Assembly (NCBI GenBank): GCA_964235765.1
Contig: CAXSDH010000007.1
Coordinates: 1 to 64,000, forward strand
Length of the DNA stretch: 64,000 bases
Direction of reading: 5' to 3'
Source: JAVVHH01 sp964235765
GTDB taxonomy: Bacteria; Pseudomonadota; Alphaproteobacteria; Acetobacterales; Acetobacteraceae
Shown here: piece by piece, positions 32,458 to 40,275 of the stretch
Numbering within the stretch: the first letter of the stretch is position 1
Layout of the letters: every line of letters begins with the position of its first letter
Program-made: the position numbers and the translations under genes
Notes under the pieces: generated by a model
Database searches by the model: none
What the model was told of the DNA's origin: nothing
The model's input: only the letters and a program-made list of their open reading frames with translations

Positions 32458-33242
32458 ACGCCCCTCTCCCGCACGACATCCTCCTCTCCGCCCGCGGCCT
32501 CAGCCTGCGCTTCGGCGCGATCCCCGCGCTCGACGGCGTGGACGCCGACCTCTGGCCCGGCGAGGTGCTGGCCGTCGTGGGCGAGTCCGGCTCGGGCAAG
32601 ACCACCCTCCTCCGCGTGCTGTCCGGCCGCATGGCGCCCGATGCCGGCGCGGTCTGGTACCGCGATCCCGAGGGCCGCCTGCACGAGCTTGCCGCCATGC
32701 CCGCGCCCGCGCTCCGCGCCCTGCACCGCTCCGATTGGGGGTTCGTGCACCAGAACCCGCAGGACAGCCTGCGCATGCGCGTGTCGGCGGGCGGCAACGT
32801 GGGCGAGCGGCTGATGGCGGCCGGGTCGCGGCATTACGGGAGCATCCGGGCGGCGGCCAAGGACTGGCTGCGCCAAGTGGAAATCGACCCGGCCCGGGTG
32901 GACGACCTGCCGCACACCTTCTCCGGCGGCATGCTGCAACGGCTGCAGATCGCCCGCACCCTCGTCACCCACCCCCGCCTGGTGTTCATGGACGAACCCA
33001 CCGGCGGCCTAGACGTCTCGGTGCAGGCCCGCCTGCTCGACCTGATCCGCACCCTCGTGGCCCGGCTGGGCATCGCGGTCGTGCTGGTCACGCACGACAT
33101 CGCGGTGGCGCGGCTGCTGGCCGGGCGGATCATGGTGATGCAGGGCGGGCGGGTGGTCGAGGCCGGGTTGACCGACCAGGTGCTGGATGACCCGCAGCAC
33201 CCCTATACCCAACTGCTCGTCAGCTCGGTGCTGCAGGCATGA
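32454..33242 (+). CDS. phnK: C-P lyase ATP-binding protein PhnK
   Basis: 262-residue ABC-type ATPase that docks on the PhnGHIJ core rather than on a membrane permease. Walker A GESGSGKTTL, signature FSGGMLQRLQIART, Walker B LVFMDEPTGGLD and a C-terminal peptide-importer-like tail (HPYTQLLVSSVLQA) are seen. The phosphonate complex needs its ATP turnover in vivo. The ATG overlaps the phnJ stop; its own stop overlaps phnL. Confidence 0.94.
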   Translation: MNAPLPHDILLSARGLSLRFGAIPALDGVDADLWPGEVLAVVGESGSGKTTLLRVLSGRMAPDAGAVWYRDPEGRLHELAAMPAPALRALHRSDWGFVHQNPQDSLRMRVSAGGNVGERLMAAGSRHYGSIRAAAKDWLRQVEIDPARVDDLPHTFSGGMLQRLQIARTLVTHPRLVFMDEPTGGLDVSVQARLLDLIRTLVARLGIAVVLVTHDIAVARLLAGRIMVMQGGRVVEAGLTDQVLDDPQHPYTQLLVSSVLQA

Positions 33243-33934
33243 TCCTCCTGCGGGCCGAGGCGGTCGCCAAGACCTTCGTGCTGCACCTGCAGGGGGGCGC
33301 CCGCATCCCGGTGCTGGACGGCGTGGCGCTGGAGTTGGCGGCCGGGCAGTGCATGGCGCTGACCGGGCCGTCCGGCGCGGGCAAGTCCACCCTGATGCGC
33401 AGCCTCTACGGCAGCTACCGCATCGACGCCGGGCGCATCCTGGTGCGGCACGCGGGCGCCATGATCGACATCGCCAACGCCGACCCGCGCACCGTGCTGG
33501 CGGTGCGGCGGGACACGCTGGGGTATGTCAGCCAATTCCTGCGCGTGGTGCCCCGGGTTGCGGCGCTGGACGTGGTGGCGGAGGCGGCCGTGCTGCGCGG
33601 CGCCCCGCTGGAGGCCGCGCGCGCCCAGGCGGAAGCCTTGCTGCTCCGCCTCAACATCCCGCAGCGCCTGCACGCCCTGCCGCCCGCCACCTTCTCCGGC
33701 GGCGAGCAGCAGCGGGTGAACCTGGCCCGCGGCTTCATCGGCGGCCACCCGATCCTGCTGCTGGACGAACCCACCGCCTCGCTCGACCCGCAGAACACCG
33801 ACGTGGTCGTGGGCATGATCCGGGACGCGAAGGCGCTCGGCCGGGCCATCGCCGGCATCTTCCACGACGCCCTCGTGCGTGACGCCGTCGCCGACGCCGC
33901 GCTATACGTCGCCCCCCTCCAGGACGCCGCATGA
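33239..33934 (+). CDS. phnL: C-P lyase ATP-binding protein PhnL
   Basis: 231 residues with Walker A GPSGAGKSTL, the PhnL-specific stretch YVSQFLRVVPRVAALDVVAE, signature FSGGEQQRVNLARG and Walker B ILLLDEPTASLD. PhnL joins PhnGHI in the first ribosylation reaction and can pair with PhnK on the core complex. It overlaps phnK and phnM by ATGA at both ends. Confidence 0.94.
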   Translation: MILLRAEAVAKTFVLHLQGGARIPVLDGVALELAAGQCMALTGPSGAGKSTLMRSLYGSYRIDAGRILVRHAGAMIDIANADPRTVLAVRRDTLGYVSQFLRVVPRVAALDVVAEAAVLRGAPLEAARAQAEALLLRLNIPQRLHALPPATFSGGEQQRVNLARGFIGGHPILLLDEPTASLDPQNTDVVVGMIRDAKALGRAIAGIFHDALVRDAVADAALYVAPLQDAA

Positions 33935-35064
33935 CAACCATACTGACCAACGTCCGCCTGGTGCTGGCGGACGCGCTGATCCACGGCACCGTCGTGCTGG
34001 AGGGGCGCGTGATCCGGGACGTGCAGCCCGGGCTGAGCCACGCGCCGGGCGCCATCGACCTCGAGGGCGACACCCTGCTGCCCGGCGTGGTGGACGTGCA
34101 TACCGACAACCTGGAGCGCCAGGTGCAGCCGCGCAGCAACGCCCGCTGGCCGTCCCGCTCCGCCATGCTGACGCACGATGCGCAGTGCGCGGTCAGCGGC
34201 GTGACCACGGTGCTGGACGCCCTGTGCCTCGGCGACCTCGGCTTCGACAAGGACCGCGTCACCACGTTCAGGGACGGCGTGGTGGACCTCGATGCGCTGG
34301 CCGATACCGGGCTGCTGAAGTCGGAACACTTCCTGCACCTGCGCTGCGAGTTGCCAGCCTCCGACATGATGGACCTGCTCGACCCGGTGGCCGATCACAG
34401 GCGCGTCCGCATGGTCAGCCTGATGGATCATTCGCCGGGGGTCGGCCAATACGCCAACCTCGACCGTTACCGCGCCATGCGCCGCCGGGAAGGCGTGACG
34501 CCCGACCGGATCGAGCAGCGCATCGTCGAGCTGCAGGAGCAGCGCGCCCGGCTGCGCGGCCCGAACCGCAAGCGGCTGCTCGAACGGATGGCGCCGCTGC
34601 CCGCGATCCTCGCCAGCCATGACGACCGCACCGAGGAGGAGATCGAAGAAAACCATCGTGACGGCATCCGCATCAGCGAGTTCCCGGTCTCCCTGCTGGC
34701 GGCCAGGGCGGCGCGGGCGCTTGGCATGATGGTGATCGCGGGCGCGCCCAACATCGTCCGCGGCGGCTCGCATTCCGGCAATGCCTCGGCGGCCGAGATG
34801 GTGCGGGAGGGTGCGGTGGACGCCTTCGCCAGCGACTACGTGCCCGCGAGCCTGATCGAGGCGGCCTTCGCCTGCGTGGGCCAGACCGGAATCACCCTGC
34901 CGCAAGGAGTGGCGCTGATCACCGCCAACCCGGCGGCCATGGCGGGGCTGGAGGACCGCGGCCGCATCGAGGCCGGGCTGCGCGCCGACCTGGTGCGGGT
35001 GCGCGAGCACGACGGGCTGCCCGTGGTGCGCCAGGTCTGGCGCACCGGGGAGCGGGTGATCTGA
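33931..35064 (+). CDS. phnM: Ribosyl-triphosphate phosphonate diphosphohydrolase PhnM
   Basis: 377-residue amidohydrolase-fold enzyme that removes pyrophosphate from ribosyl phosphonate triphosphate, giving the PhnJ substrate. Metal-binding block PGVVDVHTDNLERQ is present, with further ligands around LRCELP and SLMDHSPG, and the late block FASDYVPASLI. The stop TGA lies in the CTGA shared with the following DUF1045 gene. No phnN, phnO or phnP gene follows in this window. Confidence 0.95.
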   Translation: MTTILTNVRLVLADALIHGTVVLEGRVIRDVQPGLSHAPGAIDLEGDTLLPGVVDVHTDNLERQVQPRSNARWPSRSAMLTHDAQCAVSGVTTVLDALCLGDLGFDKDRVTTFRDGVVDLDALADTGLLKSEHFLHLRCELPASDMMDLLDPVADHRRVRMVSLMDHSPGVGQYANLDRYRAMRRREGVTPDRIEQRIVELQEQRARLRGPNRKRLLERMAPLPAILASHDDRTEEEIEENHRDGIRISEFPVSLLAARAARALGMMVIAGAPNIVRGGSHSGNASAAEMVREGAVDAFASDYVPASLIEAAFACVGQTGITLPQGVALITANPAAMAGLEDRGRIEAGLRADLVRVREHDGLPVVRQVWRTGERVI

Positions 35065-35729
35065 GCTTCCGCGTCGCGCTGTATTACGCGCCAGCGGCAG
35101 ACGACCCGCTCTGGCAGGCCGGCTGCCGCTGGCTGGGCCGCGACCCCGAGAATGGAGCCGCTTCTCCGCAGCCGGACGTGCCCGGCATCGAGGCCATCAC
35201 CGCCGACGCCCGCCTCTATGGCCTGCACTGCACCCTGAAACCGCCGATGCGGCTGGCGACGCCATACCCCGCCTTCCGCGCCGCCGCCGCCGCCGTGGCG
35301 GGCTCCCTCGCCCCGTTCGAGTTGCCCCCGCTGGCCGTGGCCGACTTGTCCGGCTTCCTGGCCTTGCGCGAGACCCGGCCCAGCCCCGAACTCCAGGCCC
35401 TGGCCGACGCCTGCGTCGAGCGCATGGACCGGCACCGTGCCCCGCCGGACGAGGCCGAACTCGCACGCCGCCGCAAAGGCGGCCTCTCGCCGGAGGGGGA
35501 GGCGATGCTGCAACGCTGGGGCTACCCTGGCGTGTTCGGCCTATGGCGCTTCCACATGACCCTCACCCGGCGGCTCGATGCCGCCGATCGCGCCATGCTG
35601 CAACCCATAGCGCAAGCCCACTTCGCGGCCAGCCTGGCGCACCCGCGCCGCGTGGTGGAGCTGTGCATCTTTACCCAGGCGGCGTACGGCGCGCCGTTCC
35701 TGATCGCGGAGCGGCTGCCGTTCGGTTGA
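35061..35729 (+). CDS. DUF1045 phosphonate metabolism protein, likely CTG start
   Basis: 222 residues if started at CTG 35061 (LSFRVALYYAPAADDPLWQAGCRWLGRD). This family, found after phnM in alphaproteobacteria, is related to 2H phosphoesterases; HCTLKPPMRL and the later RFHMTLTRRL fit the two HxT motifs, so it may open the cyclic ribose phosphate made by PhnJ (the PhnP role). That is inference. There is no ATG, GTG or TTG between phnM and codon 40 of the conserved domain; CTG overlaps the phnM stop and has GGGGAG eight bases upstream. The alternative start, GTG 35178, would cut off conserved sequence. Confidence 0.75.
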   Translation: MSFRVALYYAPAADDPLWQAGCRWLGRDPENGAASPQPDVPGIEAITADARLYGLHCTLKPPMRLATPYPAFRAAAAAVAGSLAPFELPPLAVADLSGFLALRETRPSPELQALADACVERMDRHRAPPDEAELARRRKGGLSPEGEAMLQRWGYPGVFGLWRFHMTLTRRLDAADRAMLQPIAQAHFAASLAHPRRVVELCIFTQAAYGAPFLIAERLPFG

Positions 35730-35751
35730 AGGTCTCGCTATGGCGAGCGCC

Positions 35752-36537
35752 CTACCGGCGCGGCGCCGACAGCGGCTGCTGCTGGATGGCGGTGCGCGGC
35801 TGCAACTGGATCGGTGCGGGGCCGCCCGACATGGGCGCCGGCGGGGGCAGGGCCGCCGGGGCCGAGGCAACCTGGGTGCCGTAGCGCGACAGCACTTCGC
35901 GCAGCGGGTCGGCGGCCGGGTTCGTGGCTTCCATGGCCAGCACGATCTGCTGCGCCGCATAGGGCCGGCCGTAATAGGCCTGGTTCCAGTCGGATTTCGT
36001 GCTCATCAGGCTGCCGCCGAGCGAGATGCCGGCGAACAGGCCGCGGGCCCGGGTGAAGCCGACGATGTCGGCCCGCAGCGCCGCGGTCGTGGCGCCCTCG
36101 ATTCCGCCGCCGAGGTCCACGAAGGTCGCTGTGGCGTCGGCGCCCAGCTTGAGCTGGCTGTCCATCACGGCGCGCAGGCCCTTCTCGTTCATGATGAGCA
36201 GCATGACCTGCGCGTCCTGCACGCCGGCCTGGAAGCCGATGCTGGCGCCGCCCATTCCGTAGAAGGCCGGCGCAGACCAGGAGCCGCCGCCATCCCGCGC
36301 CGTCAGCACGCAACTTCCGCCTTGCCCGCCCAGCAGGAACCCGGCCCGGAAGACCTGCGGACAGATCATCACCGCCCGGGCGCGGCGCAGCACGTATTGC
36401 GCGTCCTTGCCGTCGCGGTCGTTCAGCAGCTCCTGCGCGGCCAGCGAAGCGCGGTCCACGAGCTGCTGCTGTTCGGACTGCGCCTGGGCCACGACCGGCA
36501 TCAACGCCAGCAATCCGGCGAATACGGAACGAAGCAT
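35752..36537 (-). CDS. Secreted SYLF-domain (Ysc84) lipid-binding protein
   Basis: 261 residues with a signal peptide (MLRSVFAGLLALMPVVAQAQ) followed by a SYLF/DUF500 domain at about residues 30-200. Typical blocks are RARAVMICPQVFRAGFLLGGQGG, GAPAFYGMGGASIGFQAG-like (APAFYGMGGASIGFQAGVQ), VMLLIMNEKGLRAVM and GRPYAAQQIVLAME. The C-terminal 50 residues are Pro/Gln/Ala-rich and probably disordered. Such proteins bind lipid or actin-like partners in eukaryotes; the bacterial role is unknown, likely envelope-related. GGGAGGGG precedes the ATG. It is convergent with the phn operon. Confidence 0.87.
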   Translation of the reverse strand: MLRSVFAGLLALMPVVAQAQSEQQQLVDRASLAAQELLNDRDGKDAQYVLRRARAVMICPQVFRAGFLLGGQGGSCVLTARDGGGSWSAPAFYGMGGASIGFQAGVQDAQVMLLIMNEKGLRAVMDSQLKLGADATATFVDLGGGIEGATTAALRADIVGFTRARGLFAGISLGGSLMSTKSDWNQAYYGRPYAAQQIVLAMEATNPAADPLREVLSRYGTQVASAPAALPPPAPMSGGPAPIQLQPRTAIQQQPLSAPRR

Positions 36538-36613
36538 TGCTTTCCCCTCCCATTTAAGGGGCCGATCCTAGCGTGTTTTTATGAGCTTACCTAGGTTTTC
36601 TTCATACGCAGGG

Positions 36614-37234
36614 TTAGAGGCCCGGCAGCTCGTTCACGCAATCGACGCGCCAACCCTCCGGCAGCCGGTCCAGCCGGGTCAAAGAGAGGTTCTGCACCGA
36701 GAGATGCAGCACCGCATCGGCGGTGACGCCCATGGCGTGCCCGACGGCGGCCCGGATCGCCCCGCCATGGCTCACCACCACCACATCCCGGCCCGCATGC
36801 GCGGCCGCCATGCGTTCGAGCGCCGCGCCGACGCGCACAAGCATGTCGGCCACGCTTTCCCCGCCCGGCGGCCGCTCGCTGCCGGCCAGCGGCCAGAACG
36901 GGTGCGCCGGCAGGGTCAGCAACGGCGGCAGCTCCGCGTGTTTCAGCCCCTGGTAGCCGCCGAGGTTCTGCTCGATGAGGTCGGGCTCGACCACCAGCTC
37001 CTGCGCCGGATAGCCGGCGCCGAAGATGGCCTCGGCCGTGCGCCTCGTGCGGGAGAGCGGCGTGCAGCCCCACGCAGCCGGGCGCGGCAGCCGGGCGGCC
37101 AGCGCGCCATACATCGGCGCCTGCGCCACCAGGCTGTCCGGGCAAAGCTGCACGTCCATGATGCCGTAAAGCTGCGCGCGCTCGTTTTCCGCGACCACCG
37201 CGTGGCGGATCAGCCAGAACCTGGTTTCCATCAT
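36614..37234 (-). CDS. Histidine phosphatase (phosphoglycerate mutase-like) family
   Basis: 206 residues. The phospho-accepting His is H11 in LIRHAVVAENE (RHA instead of the common RHG), the second His is H156 in VVVSHGGAIRAAV, and the Arg/Glu pairs lie in PLSRTRRTAEAIF and VEPDLIEQNLGGYQG. The closest functional class by length is alpha-ribazole or sugar phosphate phosphatase, but nothing here is decisive. The double ATG at 37234/37231 overlaps the exporter permease stop, so it is coupled to an ABC-2 exporter on one transcript. Confidence 0.85.
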   Translation of the reverse strand: MMETRFWLIRHAVVAENERAQLYGIMDVQLCPDSLVAQAPMYGALAARLPRPAAWGCTPLSRTRRTAEAIFGAGYPAQELVVEPDLIEQNLGGYQGLKHAELPPLLTLPAHPFWPLAGSERPPGGESVADMLVRVGAALERMAAAHAGRDVVVVSHGGAIRAAVGHAMGVTADAVLHLSVQNLSLTRLDRLPEGWRVDCVNELPGL

Positions 37235-38019
37235 TCCCCGATGCTCAGCAGTGCGCCCCGCAGCCGCGCCTGCCGGAACTGCCGCGCGAACAGCAGCAGC
37301 CCGGCGCCCATCCAAACCGCATTCAACCCCATGGCCCAGGCAAGCTCGTCCCACCGGACGACGCCCTCGAGCGCCGCGCGCATCCCCTCGAACACGTGGG
37401 ACGACGGCAGCGCCAGCGCGAACGGCCGCACCGCCGCGGGCAGCACCGAGACGGGATAGAACACGGCCGAGAACGGCGTAAGCCCAAACAGCACCGACCA
37501 GGCCAGCGCCTCCGCCCCCGCCCCGTGCCGCAGGATCAGGCTGATCACGCCCAGCGCCACCCACCAGCCCATCACCATGAGGTTGGCGAAGAACAGCACC
37601 ACCACCGGACCCATGGCGAACAGGTTGAAGGCATAGAGCAGGAACGCCAACAGGATCGCCGGCAGCACGCCGACGAGCATGCGCAGCATCGAAATGCCGA
37701 CCAGCGCGGCCAGCATCTCCCACGGGCGGATCGGGCTGACGAACACGTGGCCCAGGTTGCGCGACCACAGCTCCTCGAGGAAGCTGATGGCCACCCCCAT
37801 CTGGCTGCGCAGCGCCACCTCCCACAGCAGAACCCCGCCCAGCAGGGCGCTCGCGGCCATCGCGGCGCCGCCCCCCATGCGGGCCGTGAGGAAGCTGGCG
37901 GTGAACCCCCAGATGCACATTTGCAGCACCGGCCAGTACATCAGCTCCAGCACCCGCGGCCACGACCGGCGATACAGCGCCAAATGCCGGTACATCAGCC
38001 CCCAGATGCGCCGGCTCAC
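37231..38019 (-). CDS. ABC-2 type exporter permease
   Basis: 262-residue inner-membrane protein with six hydrophobic segments. The family mark is RNLGHVFVSPIRPWEMLAALVGISMLR between TM2 and TM3, plus LTPFSAVFYPVSVLPAAVRPFALALPSSHVFEGMR near the end. It resembles NodJ/YadH-type exporters. GTG 38019 overlaps the ATPase stop; an upstream in-frame extension would lie inside the ATPase gene. The cargo is unknown. Confidence 0.9.
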   Translation of the reverse strand: MSRRIWGLMYRHLALYRRSWPRVLELMYWPVLQMCIWGFTASFLTARMGGGAAMAASALLGGVLLWEVALRSQMGVAISFLEELWSRNLGHVFVSPIRPWEMLAALVGISMLRMLVGVLPAILLAFLLYAFNLFAMGPVVVLFFANLMVMGWWVALGVISLILRHGAGAEALAWSVLFGLTPFSAVFYPVSVLPAAVRPFALALPSSHVFEGMRAALEGVVRWDELAWAMGLNAVWMGAGLLLFARQFRQARLRGALLSIGE

Positions 38020-38750
38020 GAAACGGCGACCCGGTTGCGGACGATATCGAGGAACACTTGCTCCAGGTCGTCCCGCCCGTAGCGGCCCAGCAGCTCGGCC
38101 GGCGACCCCTGGTCGACGATGCGGCCCTGCTTGAGCATCAGCACCTCGTCGCATAGCCGCTCCACCTCGGCCATGTTGTGCGAGGCGAGCAGGATGGTGC
38201 AGCCGCTTTCCGCCCGGTAACGCTCGAGCCAGCTCCGAACCATGTCGCCCGTGTCGGGGTCGAGGCTGGCGGTGGGCTCGTCCAGCAGCAGCACGTCCGG
38301 CCGGTTGATGAGCGCCTTGGCCAGCGCCACCCGCGTCTTCTGCCCGGCCGAGAGATTGCCCGCCGGGCGGTTCAGGAAGCCGGTCAGCTCCAACTGCTCC
38401 GCCAACTCGCGGATGCGCGCCTCCAGGCGCCGTACGCCATAGAGATGCCCGTAGACCCGAAGGTTCTCGGCGACGCTGATGCGCGACGGCAGGGCGATGT
38501 AGGGCGAGGAGAAGTTCATCCGCGCCAGTGCGGCGAACCGGTCCCGTGCCATGTCGTGGCCCAGCACGCGGATGCTGCCGGCGGTCGGGATCAGCAGGCC
38601 GAGCAGCATGGCGATCGTGGTCGTCTTGCCCGCGCCGTTGCCGCCCAGCAGGCCCAGCGTGCGCCCGGGCGCCAGGCTGAACGCGACGTCGTCCACCGCC
38701 AGCACCTCGCCATACCGCTTGGTCAGCCCGGAGACTGCGATCGCATCCAC
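38016..38750 (-). CDS. ABC exporter ATPase (CcmA/DrrA-like)
   Basis: 244 residues: Walker A GGNGAGKTTT, an acidic-to-neutral Q-loop region NFSSPYIALPSRIS, signature LSAGQKTRVALAKA and Walker B VLLLDEPTASLDPD, H-loop LASHNMAEVERL. The LSAGQ variant of the signature is seen in polysaccharide/drug exporters of this class. GTG 38750 shares one base with the TAG of the upstream reductase gene. It forms an exporter with the permease encoded next. Confidence 0.92.
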   Translation of the reverse strand: MDAIAVSGLTKRYGEVLAVDDVAFSLAPGRTLGLLGGNGAGKTTTIAMLLGLLIPTAGSIRVLGHDMARDRFAALARMNFSSPYIALPSRISVAENLRVYGHLYGVRRLEARIRELAEQLELTGFLNRPAGNLSAGQKTRVALAKALINRPDVLLLDEPTASLDPDTGDMVRSWLERYRAESGCTILLASHNMAEVERLCDEVLMLKQGRIVDQGSPAELLGRYGRDDLEQVFLDIVRNRVAVS

Positions 38751-39769
38751 TATGTTGCCGGCACGCCTTTGCTGGTGGAATACTCGAAATGCAGCGCCGT
38801 ATCGGGGTGCACGATGGGGTGGATGGCGTGCGCCGCCATCGCGCCCTCGCTGAACCCCTGCAGGATCAGCTTCAGCTTGCCGGGGTAGGTGGCGACGTCG
38901 CCGATGGCGAACACGCCGGGCACCGAGGTCTCGCATGTGGCGGGCTGCACGTGCACGTGGCTGCGCTCGAGGTCGAGCCCCCAGCCGGCGATGGGCCCGA
39001 GGTCCATGGAAAGGCCGAAGAACGGCAGCAGCCGGTCGGCCGGGAGCATGCGGGTGTTGCCCGCCATATCCACCACCTCGACGCCGCGCAGCCGCCCGTG
39101 TTCGCCGTGCAGGGCGTGCAACTGGTACGGGATGACCAACTCCAGCGGCCCCTCCGCCGCGGCGGCGGCGGCGAGTTGCGAGCAGGTGCCGGGCGCCGCC
39201 CGGAACTTCGGCCGGCGGTGCACGACGTACACCTTCTCCGCCACCTCGCGCAGCGACAGCGCCCAATCCACCGCCGAGTCGCCGCCGCCTGCGATCACCA
39301 CGTGCTTGCCCCGGTAATCCTCCCGCCGCCGCACCAGGTACTGCACGGCGCCGGACGCCTCGTACTCCTCCAGGCCGGCCAGCGGCGGACGGTTCGGGCC
39401 GAAGGCGCCCGCCCCCGCCGCCAGCATCACCGCCTTGCAGCGGACCTCGTCGCCACGGTCGGTGCCCAGCCGGAACCGCCCGGCCTCGCCGTCCAGCCGC
39501 TCGACCCGGCGGCCCAGCAGCCGCGGCACGCCGAACGGCGCGATCTGCGCTTCCAGGTTGCCGATCAGGTGCCCGGCGGCGATCGCGGGATGCGCGGGGA
39601 TGTCGTAGATCGGCTTCTCCGGGTACAGCGCGCTGCATTGTCCGCCGATCTCGCCGAGCGCGTCGATCAGGGCGCAGCGCAGCTTCAGCATGCCGCACTC
39701 GAACGCGGCGAACAGACCCACGGGGCCCGCCCCGATAATGGCGACGTCGGTCTCGATCTGGTCCGGCAT
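38750..39769 (-). CDS. Ferredoxin/flavodoxin--NADP+ reductase, thioredoxin-reductase-like type 2
   Basis: 339-residue FAD enzyme. FAD motif G13-AGPVG-18, NADPH motif GGGDSAVDWALSL and the late FAIGDVATYPGKLKLILQGFSEGA block are intact. The CxxC redox pair of thioredoxin reductases is missing, as expected for this FNR class, which moves electrons between NADPH and ferredoxin or flavodoxin. AGGAAAGG precedes the ATG. It leads the reductase-exporter-phosphatase run and is divergent from tsaE with a 53-base gap. Confidence 0.92.
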   Translation of the reverse strand: MPDQIETDVAIIGAGPVGLFAAFECGMLKLRCALIDALGEIGGQCSALYPEKPIYDIPAHPAIAAGHLIGNLEAQIAPFGVPRLLGRRVERLDGEAGRFRLGTDRGDEVRCKAVMLAAGAGAFGPNRPPLAGLEEYEASGAVQYLVRRREDYRGKHVVIAGGGDSAVDWALSLREVAEKVYVVHRRPKFRAAPGTCSQLAAAAAAEGPLELVIPYQLHALHGEHGRLRGVEVVDMAGNTRMLPADRLLPFFGLSMDLGPIAGWGLDLERSHVHVQPATCETSVPGVFAIGDVATYPGKLKLILQGFSEGAMAAHAIHPIVHPDTALHFEYSTSKGVPAT

Positions 39770-39822
39770 GGCGCCTTTCCTACAGAGGTTTATCCCACCG
39801 GGGAACCGGCTATAGGTGGGGC

Positions 39823-40275
39823 GTGCTCCCGCTCATGCGCCCCCCGTCAACGCTCCCCTTGCCGGACCTTCTCGCGACGGAAACATTGGCCGCACGGATC
39901 GCCACCCTGCTGCGGCCGGGAGACGCCGTGCTGCTGGAAGGGCCGCTCGGCGCCGGCAAGAGCGCCCTGGCCCGGGCACTGCTGCGGACCTTGCTGGCCG
40001 ACCCCGCGCTGCACGTGCCGAGCCCGACCTTCACCCTGGTGCAGGCGTACGACTCACCGATCGGGCCGGTGGCGCATTTCGACCTCTGGCGCCTCGACGG
40101 CCCGCGCCCCCTGGTCGAACTCGGCTGGGAGGAGGCCCTGGAGGGCGTGGTGCTGGTGGAATGGCCGGATCGGCTGGGCGACCTGGCGCCGCCCGGGGCA
40201 CTCCGCATCGTGCTGGCCCATGCCGGCGAGGACGCGCGCACGGCCACCGTGCACGGCTGGGAGGGCCGGCTGTGA
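39823..40275 (+). CDS. tsaE: tRNA t6A synthesis ATPase TsaE
   Basis: 150 residues, normal for TsaE, which regulates the TsaB-TsaD complex that installs threonylcarbamoyl on A37 of ANN-decoding tRNAs. P-loop GPLGAGKSALARALL and the Walker B-like HFDLWRL and LVEWPDRLG blocks are diagnostic, as is VPSPTFTLVQAY. GTG 39823 is taken as start, with AGGTGGGG just upstream; ATG 39835 would also keep the domain. It overlaps addB by GTGA. Confidence 0.92.
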   Translation: MLPLMRPPSTLPLPDLLATETLAARIATLLRPGDAVLLEGPLGAGKSALARALLRTLLADPALHVPSPTFTLVQAYDSPIGPVAHFDLWRLDGPRPLVELGWEEALEGVVLVEWPDRLGDLAPPGALRIVLAHAGEDARTATVHGWEGRL

